NCBI GenBank assembly: GCA_037576215.1 | Contig: JBANDB010000007.1 | Location: forward strand, 1,581,001 to 1,645,000 | Source: Armillaria gallica | Taxonomy: Eukaryota > Basidiomycota > Agaricomycetes > Agaricales > Physalacriaceae | DNA length: 64,000 nucleotides | Direction of reading: 5' to 3' | Shown: in pieces, positions 46,629 through 59,067 of the stretch | Layout of the letters: every line of letters begins with the position of its first letter | Numbering within the stretch: position 1 is the first letter of the stretch | Notes under the pieces: model-generated | Told to the model about the DNA's origin: nothing | Database searches by the model: none | Seen by the model: only the letters and a program-made list of their open reading frames with translations | Made by a program: the position numbers and the translations under genes

Positions 46629-48635
46629 TTAGCCATCTTCTACACCTTCATCATAAGAGTCAGTCATCTTCTCCAAGGCTTCGACTTGCGCAAGTGGCTG
46701 GTCTATGAAATCTGCTAAATCTGGTATAGGAATCGAGTCTTGAGGGTAGTAAGGAATGCAGCAGAAAGCAGCTATCGGATCTGCCAGCATTATGCCATCT
46801 AGATCATATAGGATGAGGGCACCACCTCTGTTCTTTGAGATGTACACCAGTGGGCCTAGATATCTTGGCTTGAATTTGCAGCTGAGCTCATATTCCACCC
46901 TTGTATTTTGTACGAGGACCAATGTGCCAGGCTGGAAATTCCAGTCAATAATCCTGTTTGCATGTTCCTTTTCCCATCATTGAATGGTTTTGATTCTTGA
47001 GTTGTATACTTTTGTGTGGATCTGCTCCAGGTCAGCAGGTTGCTTTTGCAATGTAACTGCTCATCTTGCTATGAGATTTAATGTGGAGATTGCTGTCATT
47101 GGTGGTTCAACCAGGTAAGAAGCTTCTGCTATATCCAATGGTAGGATTGGTTCTATGCCTGTTGCAACCTTGTAAGGGCTTTTCCTGATTGTTTGCAGTG
47201 GAGTGACCCTTTCTGCCCAGATAACAGCGTGCGCTACTTGGCTCCATTTGTTTTCTACCCCTCTGCAGGCTTTGAACAGAGATTCTCTAAACCCACAGTG
47301 TCTCTGTTCAATGTCCCCTTGTGCTTGTGAGTTATAAGTTATAGGTGGATATGGTGATATGGTGGATGTCATATTGAGCGGCCAGTATTTCCAGAGTGGC
47401 TAGGAAGGCAGGTCCATTATCCATTACAATTTCTCAGAGGCTACCCCAATGGCAGATGATATGCTCAAATATGAAGCGCACAATCCCCTCTGTGTTCTCA
47501 TGCCTCAGCATTTTGAACTCTGGGTATGCACTCATGGAGCAGTGGGCATGTACAATGTACTTGAATCCATTGGATTTTGGAAGATGGAAAGTGTCAATAT
47601 AGACTTTGGAAAATAATGGAGCGGGATATACAACAACAGGTGGAATATGCCACTTGTCTGTCTGGTGGATTTGACACATATGGCATGTCTTCACAAACCA
47701 TTTGACATTGTCTAGCAGCTGAGGCCACCAGTACCTTTTCAGGAGGTGGGTTCTAACCAAGTAGATGCCTTTGTGTCTGAGCTCATCATGCGTGATCTAC
47801 AGCAGCCTGTATCGTCTATCCACTGGCATGACCAGCTTGTGTTCTCCCCTGCTATTGCATTTCCAGAGGTTGTTATCTAAGAGAAAGAAACCTGAAGCAT
47901 AGTTAATAAATGTTCTTTTCTGGTCTTCAGTCATTGAGGTGTGTACATGGAAATCTGAAAGGTAGTCTTGAACTAGCAGCACCCTCACATCGTTAGATTT
48001 AGCTTTGGCACTCCAAGGAATCTCCACATCCACATCCATTGGGATCGGATCCGCTGCTCACAGGTGGATTTGGCAGTTTGCCAGAATCCACATTGGAGAG
48101 AGAATTTTGCATCCAGATGCTCGCTCTTCTACAAGCAGGTTGATGATATGCATGAAACCATACATCTTGTTGACTCAGTCAGGATTGTCTCCTTGAGCAG
48201 GCTCGTCACCTGGCTGCAGACGCCTTCTCAACAATCCATCTACATCATGTTTGACTCCTGGAATATGAACCAGCTTGAAATCAAAAAGAAGAATCCCAGC
48301 TACCCATTGGTTGATTACCCCACTCAGGTTCATGTCTGGGTTGTTGATCATTCCTTTGATGGCAGTAGCGTCTACCTCCACCACAAAGTTGTTGACTCCA
48401 ATGATCCAGATAGCAGCCTCTTTTAATGCCTTATATATGCCATAGAGTTTGAGCTTTGGCTGGCTATACTTTGATTCGACAGAGTTGAGTGGAATAGAAC
48501 CAAAGCAGGAAGGGTATCTTTGTTTTAGATTAGCAGGATCCTCTTGAAAAATGGCATATCTGATAGCTTGCATGCTTGTGTCAACCGCTAGGATGACGGG
48601 TGCATCTGACTTATAGTCAATCAGGCAGAGAGCAG
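46629..48635 (-). mobile_element. Outer Ty3-like element, 3' part: RNase H and integrase, decayed
   Basis: Minus-strand pol remnants occur in order. RNase H is at 48,175-48,635 (VILAVDTS, VEVDATAIKG, VHIPGVKHD). A linker frame lies at 47,797-48,039. The integrase zinc region and core are at 47,434-47,760 (ending in CHMCQI, then YIDTFHLPKSN). The rest of the core is at 47,061-47,372 (YNSQAQGDIEQR). The integrase C-terminus is at 46,629-46,922 (ELSCKFKPRYLGPLV). Stops and indels separate the frames. No chromodomain follows. The element is cut at 48,635 by the inner element and resumes at 60,482. Confidence 0.85.
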
Positions 48636-48991
48636 TGTGCACATCCAGTGCAGGCTGTGCACCAATTAGTATATAAGCAGCTGTAAATTAGACAGAGGGG
48701 AGGACTTTTTCCCCCATCTTTAGCCAGGTCTACCAATACATTTGCATTTACTCTCTAAGCATAGCTGCTGCCTAGCACCACCTAGGGCTCTATCACTAGG
48801 AGAACTTATATATAATTCAGTATCTGGAAACCATTGCCTAACATCTTCCTAATCATTAAATCACAATAACCCTTTCATTTGTTTCAATTAATCCAGTACA
48901 CATCTGTCAGAATCATTGAAGCCCTCCTTGTATTCGAAAGAACTTGCCAGGAAACATATCTTTGGTTTACACCTAGTTTTCCAGCCTTACA
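48636..48991 (+). repeat. 5' LTR of inner element
   Basis: 356 bp, starting TGTGCACATC and ending CAGCCTTACA, with a TATATAA box about 35 bp in. Compared with the 3' LTR there are eight differences, all transitions (97.8% identity by eye). Confidence 0.92.
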
Positions 48992-48993
48992 AC

Positions 48994-49011
48994 TGGAGCC
49001 CACCACAAGAG
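48994..49011 (+). other. Primer-binding site candidate
   Basis: TGGAGCCCACCACAAGAG begins two bases after the 5' LTR. The TGG start and position fit a tRNA primer-binding site. The matching tRNA could not be checked. Confidence 0.6.
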
Positions 49012-49090
49012 GGGATATTTCACAATTTCTGACAGACACCTTCATGCTACTGCAGATCATATTAGACGTCAGAACAAATTACAAGCTGAA

Positions 49091-50473
49091 TTGGACAATC
49101 TACGAAGAATTGTAGCAGCTGCTATCCAACATCATCCACCTACTCCTGACCAGGAAGCAGATCAATCATTCTTTTCTATTGTCCCAGAGGAAGAGTCCCA
49201 TCACACTCACATTAACACATCTCTCTCTGATCCATTTGGAAACTCTCCATTATCACCTCTTACTCCATCTGCATCTTTGTCTCCTATTGTCTCTTCTCCA
49301 AGAGATAATTTCTCTCAACAATCCAGTTCACAATTGCCTTTACAGCCACAGCATCTCTTTACATCAAATCAATCACATTCCAATATGACAGCTCCACCAC
49401 CACAACAACTTCCGCTTCATGGGTCAAATAAAGCTCCACATTGGACATGGAAGGGACCAGAAGACAACTTCACATTGTCTGTCTTCTTTGATGAAGTGGA
49501 GAGGACCTGCAGATCTATTGGAAAGGCTGATGACAAAGATTTCATTGATGCTGCAATCTTATACATGGATCCAAGTGCTAGAGAATTGTGGGGAAGACTG
49601 CCAGGAGCTAGAGCAGCAACTCCAGATTAGACTGTCTTTAAGACACAGTGTTACTCATACTATCCAAAAGCAAATAAGACAGATTGCTACACCTCTGCAC
49701 ATTTGTAGCAAGTAGTGGAGTACCTTCAAAAGATACCCATTCAAACTCTAGATGACTTTGGCCAATATGATCGACATATCATGACTATTGGCCTTGATCT
49801 ACTACAGAGAACTACACCACTTATTTCCAAGGCAGATCTCAACTATTTTTATAGCAAGGGAATTCATTCAGCACTTCAGATGCATATCATTCAGTGGTTG
49901 TCTCTTATGCATCCAAACCAGCAGCCTGGTGAACCATTTGACTATGAGCTTGTCCAGGCAGCAGCCAAGTACATTCTGGAGAGTCAACTCTCACCCTATG
50001 GAAATCTTCCAATGATGTACCCACCACAAATGTATCAATATGAATCACCACAAATGGGTATTCCTGCTTCATATCCCACATGGCAGATGCCTGCATCAGC
50101 TATGCCACAATAAATATATACAGATCCCACTCCTCAGGTGCATCATGCTCCTCCACAACCTAAACTATCAATGGGGGAAGTGATACAGGCACTCCATGAC
50201 ATGAACTCTGGAGCATATGTGAATCCATACCAGACTCATAGCAGATATCCAATGTTTCCAACACAACCTCCAGCACCTCCCCAACCATCTGTAGCACCCC
50301 AGCTTTCAGCTCCTATCCCAGAAGTAGCTTCACCAGCAGCTCCTCCTATTGTTAAACAAGAAGTGACAATGGGAGACCTGTTAATGGCTATTAATCGTCT
50401 TGTTGAGGGAGGTGTAGCTGGGGGAGCAAATGCAAATCGCAAATGTGCATATGATGCTTGTGATAAAAAATAG
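49091..50473 (+). pseudogene. Gag region of inner element, interrupted
   Basis: One reading frame (codons in the same phase from 49,091) is broken by TAG 49,628, TAG 49,706, TAA 50,111 and TAG 50,471. It has a Pro/Ser/Gln-rich N-terminus, a capsid-like middle (FFDEVERTCRSIGKADDKDF, LDDFGQYDRHIMTIGLDLLQ) and a Pro-rich linker. It ends with a short cysteine motif CAYDAC that is shared with the outer element (CGYDGC) and is not a classical CCHC knuckle. The product would form the virus-like particle shell. Confidence 0.75.
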
Positions 50474-50591
50474 AGAGATTGCGATAATCGCAGAGCAGAT
50501 CAAGACAATGGATTGATCAAATATGACAGTAACACCAAGAGGACAGTCATGCCAGATGGGACAGAAATCCCAAGAGGAGCAGGAATCATGC

Positions 50592-51321
50592 TAGGGCTGC
50601 GCACCGTCGCTGTATAGTACGGCTTTCGGTAACCGTTATATGGAAGACGTACTGAAGCCAAAAGTGCCCTACTAACCATTTGTATGGTACGGTATACGGC
50701 TATTCTGTTGCTGTCAAGAGCCCCTACAGATGGCCATGCAACGTCGTAATATGGCTTATTGTATGAGGCTATTAATCTTATCTAAAACCTGTTTTAGAGC
50801 AATCATATCATGCGAAATGGTGCCATGCAGCTATTAGCCAGTCCTAATTTTACCATTTCATTGCTCTATTTCACAATTTGACTGCTCACGTCTGTCTGAC
50901 AGGGTCTCATCAATTCTCGTTTGCATTCAGGGCTGCACACACGACTTTCCCTTAAGTATGGGATGCCTCTGACCTAATTCAACTTGATAGTGTAGGTCCA
51001 TTTTATGGTTCTTTTGTGATCTTGGGCACATCTGACTTGCCTTCCGCTCCAAGTTCCATTATTTTTGGACTTCAATTATCTTCTTTGTCTCTCAAACCAT
51101 CAAGCCATGCTGAGAGTTCTCTCTGGTAAGTTTATATGAGTAGATTCATTTTATTCTTGGGTACACGGTCGTCAACAGTCTTAGACGGCTGTAAGGCACC
51201 CGTACCGACGCTGACAAGGCTTTTAAAATGACTATATGGTACGGTGTATGGATAATTCCGTGACTGTCTGGGACCATAGCCTTACGGCCATATACCATAT
51301 ACGGTACGGTGCGCAGCCCTA
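50592..51321. mobile_element. hAT-type non-autonomous transposon (MITE), 730 bp
   Basis: Perfect 16-bp terminal inverted repeats TAGGGCTGCGCACCGT flank a non-coding interior rich in TACGGTATA-like subterminal motifs. An exact 8-bp direct repeat AATCATGC lies on each side (50,584-50,591 and 51,322-51,329). An 8-bp target duplication with a TAGGGC-type terminus is the hAT superfamily signature. It inserted into gag of the inner element. Insert plus duplication is 738 bp, a multiple of three, so the downstream phase is unchanged. Confidence 0.9.
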
Positions 51322-51325
51322 AATC

Positions 51326-52609
51326 ATGCATGATCGTGTATTCAAATGGCATGCAGACAAGAATGCTCCTGCACCAATGTCAGCCAATCTGCTCACTATG
51401 AAAAAGCAAACACAAGGAACATACCAAATACCTGAAATAAAATATCCATCATCCTTTCCATCTTTTGGAACTCCACAACCAGTCCACACAATCACTCCAT
51501 CACAATTGGCTGGAAATTCAGTTCCTATGGGATCTGTAGCCCAAATGTTGATTATAGCAGAGGAGAAAGTGGAATGCTCTGATGATGATGATGAGGTCAC
51601 TACCATGCTGAATAGTGTTATTCAAAATCGCAATGAGATGTCCCAAATTCTCAAAGGAGTTGTTCAAAATACCAGGAAGGCTCGAGCAAAGAAGAATACA
51701 GGAGAAGCCTCTAAAGACCAGAGAGAGCCAGAAGAACAGACATCTACTAAAGGCAAGAAGAAGACACCCATACCTACTGCAGGAGAAGGACAGACATCAT
51801 CAACACCTGTTGCTGCAGCTGAACCCAAAGATAAAGCACCAGCTGCAGAAGCAATGGCTAAACCAAAAGATACATGCCAATACAAACATGCAGCACCTAT
51901 CATGGCTGAAGGTTTAACTGAGGACTTGGTGAAAAGAGTCTTTAATACTGAGATCACAGTCACAATTGGTGAAATCTGTAGCGAATCTGCAGGAGTTCGA
52001 TCCCGAGTAAAAGATGTACTCACAAATCGCAAAGTACCTATAGGCTCTGCAGCCAAAGGAAGTGCAGCAGTAGCCATAGGAAAGGATGCTATGCTCATTA
52101 TGACTCTTCAAGAAGGAAGACACATGCAGATCATGGTTGCAGACCAGTCTGCAAGCTTATGTGCTTTGACACCTACTGTCGATGGGATATGAGAAGTGGA
52201 ATCAATTCTAGATGAAGGATGCCAAGTGGTTGCCATGTCATATGATGTATGGCAGAAGCTTGGACTACCATTAGACCCTACAATCAAGATCTCACTACAA
52301 TTAGCCAATAATGAAAGTGACTGGTCAGAAGGGATTTGTCATAATGTTCTCTTTGATTTTGGTGGTCTAGAAGTTCTGCTCCAAGTGCATGTAGTTAAAA
52401 ATGCTGCCTATGACATTCTATTGGGAAGACCTTTTGGCATTCTCACAGAATCCAAGATTGACAATCGTTTTAATGGAGATCAACTTGTCACTCTCACTGA
52501 TCCAACTACTGGAAAGACAGTCACTCTTCCAACTCATGAAAGAGGAAACCCTCGTTTTAGCTGGCCAAATGGACATCTCAGCTCTCAGCCTCATATTCAT
52601 GAACCTTGA
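51326..52609 (+). pseudogene. Gag C-terminus and protease-like domain of inner element
   Basis: A continuation of the gag frame after the MITE: a Lys/Glu-rich linker, then a retropepsin-like segment with ESILDEGCQVVAMS as the catalytic-site counterpart and YDILLGRPFGI as the conserved C-terminal part. The usual D-S/T-G is D-E-G here, and the outer element has the same D-E-G, so this is a family trait and not decay. TGA 52,190 splits the domain. TGA 52,607 lies just before the frame change to reverse transcriptase. Confidence 0.7.
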
Positions 52610-55101
52610 CCTTCGCCAAATGCAAATTTTCCTTAATGACTGAGAACCTCTTTTCTGATAAAGGGGAACTCGGTTTATCTATTACAGTTGAAAAACTACC
52701 AACAGACTTTTCTCAGCAGACTTATTCTATTGCTCAGTCCACAGACGGTTCTACACCTGATGTAGATCTTATCTCTATACCTGGTTATGCTATTTGTATT
52801 AAAGTCATATCTGAATCACAACTCAAACATACTCCAAATATTGATCAATCCCTTCCATATATGAGGCGTGCACACAAGTTTGCATGTTCTCTACCTGATG
52901 AACCACTTGTAACATTAAAATCTGAAAAATTGGATCATACTGGAAATAATCCACCAAATCATTCACCTGTCAATACCTTTTCAGTCATTCAGCATGTTGA
53001 TTCCCCACATGAACTCCTTTATCTTGAACTGTTTGACACCACTAATTTATGGGAAAACCAAGAAAACTATACTCCAACTGGTATTTTAACAGTCTCTCAT
53101 CCAAAACCAAGCAAGAAGAAGTATAAGAAAGTTGCCAATAAGACTAAGCCAGTACCAACCATCTTACCAGAAGAATTCCGAATTATCCATAACATAACTG
53201 GAGATCCTCTTGCTAACCTCCCAATTTTATCCACCAATCCTCCTGATTTCACTCCTACTGGAAGGTATACCCAGGAAGGCTATGATATCATTGAAAACAA
53301 CCATCCTGATGACTTTCTATGGCCAGAAAAGAGGAAGTTGATGCCTCATTTTATGATGACTCAAAATGAGGGTTTTGCATGGGATGAATCTCAGAAAGGA
53401 AAATTCCATGAAGACTTCTTTCCTCCAGTTGTTATACCAGTCATTGAACATATACCATGGGTTCACAAAAACATACCAATTCCCCCTGGACTCTATCATG
53501 AAGTGATTGACATAGTCAAAGATAAAATTGTGACAGGCATATATGAGCCATCCAGTTCATCGTATCGTTCCAAATGGTTTACAGTCTTCAAGAAGGATGG
53601 ACATTCCCTTCATATTGTACATGATCTCCAACCACTAAATGCTATCACCATTTGCAACTCAGGTGTTCCTCCCTTCATTGAACAACTAGCAGAGACTTTT
53701 GGCGGACGTGCATGCTATGGTGTCTTTGATTTATTTGTTGCATTTGATCAAAGGCTACTAGCCACACAAAGCCAAGATTTCACTACTTTCCAAACACCTC
53801 TAGAAACTTTTCGTTTAACTATGCTTCCCATGGGATGGACAAATTCTATGCAAATCCTCCAAGGCGATATCACATATACACTTCAGGAAGAAATTCCTGA
53901 TATCACCATTCCATTTGTAGATGATGCAGGAATCAAAGGCCCAGAATCACGATATCAGAATGAGCATGGAGAATACACAACTATTCCTGAAAATTCTGGT
54001 ATTAGGCAATTCATATGGGAGCACTTCCAAAATCTAAATCGGATAGTGGAACATATCAAGTATGTGGGTTGCACATAGTCAGGAAAGAAAGCATATTTGT
54101 GTGTACCTGAAGCAGTCATAGTGGGAAACAAGTGTACCTATGAGGGGTGAGTTCCAGAAGATGGAAAAGTTGACAAGATCAAAAACTGGGGTCCATGCCA
54201 TGACCTTATGAATATTCGTTCATTTTTGGGAACCTCTGGGATACTTCGCATATACATTTGCAATTACAGCCTTATTGCCAGGCCTCTAGTCAACCTCACC
54301 TGCAAAGGTGTAGAGTTCTACTGGGGGCCAGATCAAGAAGCTGCACAACATGCTTTGAAAGACGCAATCATAAACTCACCTGCTCTTCGCCCCATTAACT
54401 ACAAATCAGAGGCACCTGTAATTCTAGCTGTGGATACCAGTGCAGAAGCTGTTGGCTATGCCCTATTCCAACAAGACCCTAATAACCCCAAGCGATGATA
54501 TCCTTCTTGTTTTGGATCCATTGCACTCAACAAAACAGAATCTAACTATAGCCAACCCAAGCTTGAATTATACAGTCTTTATCGAGCCCTTAAGGAGGCT
54601 GCACTTTGGATTATATCAGTGAAGAACCTGATTGTAGAGGTTGATGCAACTGCAATCAAAGGAATGATCAATAACCCAGATATGAATCCCAGTGCAGTTA
54701 TCAACCGTTGGGTAGCTGGAATCCTCCTATTTCATTTCAAACTTGTACATGTACCAGACAAGACTCATGGACCAGATGGCCTATCGAGAAAGCATCCCCA
54801 ACCAGGAGATCCCCCTCCTGAAGGAGATGATCTTGACTGGGTTGACAAATATTATGGTTTTCTTCACACTATAAATTCTCATCCAGATGTTCGTGCTTCA
54901 GGATGCAAAATCCTAAGCCCAATGCAAATATTTACAAAAGCAACCAGTCATCCATTAGTCCAGAACCCCATTCCATCAGATACCCCAATTATCATTCCAT
55001 GTAATAAGAAAGCAATTGCAGCAGATGAAAGACTAGATCTTGTCAGACATTTCCTCTCTGATTTTACTCAACCACCCAACCTTTCTGATGATCAACTGTG
55101 A
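52606..55101 (+). pseudogene. Reverse transcriptase and RNase H of inner element
   Basis: A 490-codon open stretch (52,606-54,078) holds an N-terminal linker and the RT domain: KWFTVFKKDG, then VPPFIEQLAETFGG, FDLFVAFDQR, FQTPLETFRLTMLPMGWTNS and the active site PFVDDAG (F-V-D-D). After TAG 54,076, TGA 54,148 and TGA 54,496 the frame continues into RNase H (VILAVDTS, LELYSLYRALKEAA, VEVDATAIKG, VHVPDKTHGPDGLSR). The last stop in this stretch is TGA 55,099. All stops can arise from Trp, Arg or Gln codons by one transition; the outer copy has Trp at the first. Confidence 0.85.
52624..52636 (+). promoter_or_regulatory. Putative -1 ribosomal frameshift site, inner element
   Basis: In the gag-protease frame the codons read GCA AAT TTT CCT TAA. 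The heptamer A AAT TTT (52,624-52,630) fits the X XXY YYZ slippery rule in the zero frame, and a stop follows one codon later. Slipping -1 enters the reverse-transcriptase frame, whose text there is CKFSL. The outer element has the same string in the same arrangement at 62,251-62,265. Confidence 0.5.
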
Positions 55102-56369
55102 ACATTTGGAAATTACACATCAGAATTCTTCCTCAAAGATGGGGAACTTTGGAAACAAGATCCTGCAGGAGAGCACAAACTAGTTATATAACCAGACAGA
55201 CAATATAATGTCATGTGAATTGCTCATGATGAACTAGGACATAAAGGTGTCTATTCTGTTTGACAGCATATTCTCAAGCGCTATTGGTGGCCACAGATGC
55301 TATCAGACATCAAGTGGTTTGTGAAAACATGCCACTTGTGTCAGATACGTCAAACAGAAAAATGGCATATTCCTCCAGTTGTCTCTTATCCTGCACCACT
55401 ATTTTCTAAGGCTTATATCGATACCTTTCATCTTCCACGCTCAAATGGGTTCAAGTACATTGTTCATGCTCGCTGCTCTATGAGTGCATACCCAGAGTTT
55501 CACATGCTTTGCAAGGAAAATGCAGAAGCCCTAGCACATTTCATATTTGAAGACCTAATATGCCAATGAGGTTCACTTCGAGAAATTGTGACTGACAATG
55601 GTCCAGCATTTCTTGCTGCTCTAGAAATACTTAAAGGTCAATATGACATACATCATATAACTATCTCCCCTTACAGCTCCCAAGCCCAAGGTGTTATTGA
55701 AAGATGTCACTATGACTTTAGAGAAGCACTTTTCAAAGCAGCTGATGGAGTAGAAAAGAGATGGTCTTATGTCGCATATTCTGTGATATGGGCAGAACAT
55801 GTCACTCCACTCAAGACATTAGGACAGAGCCCATATGAAGTAGCAACAGGTGTACCACCTATCCTTCCACTTGACATTGCAGAAGCATCCTTTCTCATTC
55901 CGCCACCTACATCAACTCTGACAACTACAGAGCTGATCACTCGTCATGCAATTGTACTGCAAAAACGGGAAGCTGATTTAGAAGCCATTCAGTCTAAAGT
56001 CTATGAATCGTGAGTCAAAGCAGTAAAGCGATGGAAAAAGATCATGCCAACCACATCATAGATTGGAAATTCAAGCACGGTGCTTTAGTCCTCATTAGGA
56101 ATACAAGAGTTCAGTATGAGCTCAGTTGCAAGTTCAAACCTCGCTATCTTGGTCCCTTAGTAGTCATATCTCGCAATCAAGGTGGTGCATACATTCTGGC
56201 AGAACTAGATGGCACCCTGCTTGAAAAACCAGTGGCTGCTTTCCGCTGTATCCCATATCATCCTCGAGCATCTATTGATATACCAGATCTGGCTCAATTC
56301 CTGGATAGAGATCCTATGCAAATTCATGCTATGGAACAATCATCAGATACATTTGATGAAGATGTTTAA
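55102..56369 (+). pseudogene. Integrase of inner element
   Basis: A zinc-binding HHCC region (AHDELGHKGVYS, CHLCQIRQTEKW) precedes a D-D-E core: D in AYIDTFHLP, D in VTDNGPAF and E in SQAQGVIER. The C-terminal part has ELSCKFKPRYLGPLVVISRN. Stops interrupt at 55,189, 55,216, 55,261, 55,567 and 56,011. A one-base deletion near 56,028 relative to the outer copy shifts the last 110 codons. No chromodomain is present. The enzyme would insert cDNA into the genome. Confidence 0.85.
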
Positions 56370-57567
56370 ACTCATCAACTCCTATATCATTCTGTCCCAC
56401 ATATATACTTGTCTATTTACTGAAATTAAAATATTGAAATAAATCCTTTGCCTTTACAAACACCCAATCTGTTCTGACAGGAGTCAGAAAATTTTTTTGT
56501 TCTCCCCAGGGCATCTCGGACATATGCTAAATAACCAGCCTCTTGGATCAAACCGCATTTAAAAGTCTTATCAGTGATCATTGCTTATAATGATATATTT
56601 ATCCAACATCCCAAATCAATGGAAGTTTCCCATGTACCTGATTCATAGCTGCATTCTACAATATAGCAGCTGCAGCTGCAGTCTCAGAGACTTTTGCCAT
56701 TGGTTCACACCTCGCATGATCCATTACCATGAGAAGGATCACATGGGTTCTTGCTGATGTGCAGTCAGAGAGAATTGTGCCATTGGAGTATGCCTCATGT
56801 TGGACTACCCCAGAAGCTGTAAACACATGCAAAGCCAAGACCATTTGCGCAATATTAAAGGCAGAGGACCCGCCCTAGCATCCTTAGTCTCGAGTACAGG
56901 ACCCTCACACCACCCTCTGAGGCGCATCCTCTCAGACTCCTTCACTTAACTTCATGACTGCATGAAGGTGTCATAGCAGCTATGAATGGTGGTAGGCCAG
57001 CTGGGAAAACCCATCGCAATACGTGAACATGGAAGCACCAGTTTTAGTGTGTGTGTTTCGGAATTGCTGCAGAGATGGATTAGGCAGGAATAGGATTATG
57101 CAAAAAATCAAATATGTTATATAAATTGCTCCAAACTCAATTGCAATTCATGGGTGTCTGTGCTATCTAAAATTCTCAAGTCCCTTTGCAAACAACTACT
57201 TAAGCGATTCAAGGATGTTTTTCAGATTGTCACATTCTCAAGCTCATTTGCACTTTTATAAACTTCTCGTATAGCAATGTACAAATATCCATGACAATAT
57301 AGGTTCTCAAGTCCATTTGCCCACAACAACAAGCACAATTCCCAGATGTTCCTATTACTTGTCACATGGACAGACTCTTACATCATTATAAATGACTAAA
57401 AATATGCATCATCATCAATAGTCTAAATCTCCTTTAATTTGATCCCAAGGAACAAAAACTGGCCTGGGTGCCAATTGTTGGTGTTCTAAAGGTGGTGCCT
57501 GGTTGATAGTCACCAGGTTGCTGATAGAAGCCTAAAATCTTTTCTTACAACCACTCTGACCATCTTC
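56370..57567. other. Non-coding region after pol in inner element
   Basis: AT-rich. It contains a GGAGTCAGAAAATT string near 56,480 shared with the outer element past its pol stop. No convincing frame was found. It leads into the first membrane-segment ORF. Confidence 0.4.
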
Positions 57568-58212
57568 ATGCCAGATGTCACTTTTACCTATTTCGCCCTC
57601 CTTGCATTACCAGCATCTGTGATTATTGGGCTAGCCATTCTTTATTTCACCAAACCCTGCCACCAGCGCTAATGGTCTTTCCATCCTCGCAACATCCCAC
57701 TTCACCAAATTGCTCTCTTTGATCCACATCCACTTCCAGTTGGAAGAGGAGACAAAACATCAAGCCATTCATCAGTGGCGTCTATTTATTCCTTTACCAT
57801 ACCAGATAACCTTATCGACACTACCAAACCAGCCACTCCACCATTGATTTATCAGTACCCCTCTTTAATGGAGTCTCAAGCATCCATTCACTCTGACTTT
57901 GTTCAAGGGTCGTCGAGAGACCTCATCACAAGGCCAGACTTGCCAACTCTTCCATGACCAGAAGCAGTCCTGGTCCTTTCTCCTCGCCTATGCAATCTGC
58001 ACATTCCATCACCACCAACGTATCCACCGCCTAGACCTCTGATAGATGTCTAGGACACTGTATCTATGCTACCTCAATATTTCCAATTCAATGAAATTTT
58101 ATTCCAGCTCTATCAATTGTATAAAACCCATTCACATATCTTTTCTTTTTCTATCGTCATTTTCGTTTCTTCGTTTCCATTCAAAATTCTCTTGACGCTG
58201 AACATACGTTAA
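57568..58212 (+). pseudogene. Extra sense ORF with one membrane segment, 214 codons, three stops
   Basis: From ATG 57,568 one frame runs to TAA 58,210, interrupted only by TAA 57,670, TGA 57,955 and TAG 58,051. Each is a single C-to-T change from Gln or Arg codons. The start reads MPDVTFTYFALLALPASVII followed by GLAILYF, a strong single transmembrane segment at about residues 8-27. The remainder is a Pro/Ser-rich, presumably cytoplasmic or lumenal, tail. It lies on the pol strand between integrase and the 3' LTR, the position of env genes in other retroelements, but no env similarity was recognised. Confidence 0.5.
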
Positions 58213-58770
58213 AATTTCTACTTGATTACCAATACGTATTCAGACATGTTCCTTGGGAAAGCTTCTTTACTCAATGTGGCCTGGCCTGATATCACAAAAA
58301 TCTCTGGTGCTATGGCTGTCATCTGTCGCTTAACCTTGGCATAAACATGGTCTTTACAAAGCTGCCCAGGTCATCAAGTGGCAATAAAGAGACATGGCCT
58401 AGAAAGTAACGGTGCAACAACGGCAATAGCTGACACACAGGAACGCAGCTGAGAGGATGGGGGCCTGGTCCCTGACAGTCAGAAAGATGGCCTGAATGAG
58501 TCATGAATATTCTTCCTGTCATACACTATTCAAATGAAACACTGCAATATTTAATTCCATGACAGCATACTTACAATCTGTCACAACACTATTTATTCAT
58601 ACATTCCAGGGTGCTCCCTTGGCCACCATTCCATATGGCAGCAACAGCTCCAGACCAAGAATAGTTCGTTGGTTGCCATGTCGGTCCCGAGAATACTCCT
58701 AGCGAGCCTGACAGAGTGGATAGCCCGGGAGCTATTCCAGATAAATTGATTTAAAAAGAAAAGAGAATTA
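58213..58770. other. Spacer between the two membrane-segment ORFs
   Basis: No supported frame. A minus-strand frame of 67 codons at 58,319-58,522 is not convincing. Confidence 0.3.
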
Positions 58771-59067
58771 ATGTGTCTAAATTATTCACCACTGTGGAAA
58801 ATGACCACTGTTCTAAACATTAAAATCCCAAAAGCATACTGGGTAGCCCCTGCAATTATGGTGGCCGCCTTCTTAGGGTTCTGCCTATATGGAGCTTATG
58901 CCCTCTACTCTTTAAATTGTCCACGTGCCAATGAGCCAGCCTTCATCCAGCACCTCTCGATAAGCCAAGGCAAATCATCCCTGTCACATCATGAGACAGT
59001 GGCCAGCAGCCAGCCAATGGAGCTCATGGCAATGCCAACACAGCCAGAGGCAGCTTACATGTCTTAA
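58771..59067 (+). CDS. Extra sense ORF with one membrane segment, 98 residues, open
   Basis: Uninterrupted from ATG 58,771 (or 58,801, MTTVLNIKIPKAYW). Residues about 24-47 (VAPAIMVAAFLGFCLYGAYAL) form one hydrophobic segment, followed by a polar tail rich in Ser, His and Met. It is smaller than but similar in plan to the ORF at 57,568. It is unusual in having no stop while the surrounding element is riddled with them. Family unknown. Confidence 0.45.
   Translation: MCLNYSPLWKMTTVLNIKIPKAYWVAPAIMVAAFLGFCLYGAYALYSLNCPRANEPAFIQHLSISQGKSSLSHHETVASSQPMELMAMPTQPEAAYMS

Noticed and set aside
52607..52609. TGA before the RT frame as the natural end of gag-protease
   Set aside because: The outer element is open at that point and both share a later TAA next to the slippery heptamer, so the TGA is treated as decay.
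57568..59067. Calling the membrane-segment ORFs env
   Set aside because: They sit in the env position and have one hydrophobic segment each, but there is no fusion peptide, furin-type site or recognisable env similarity.
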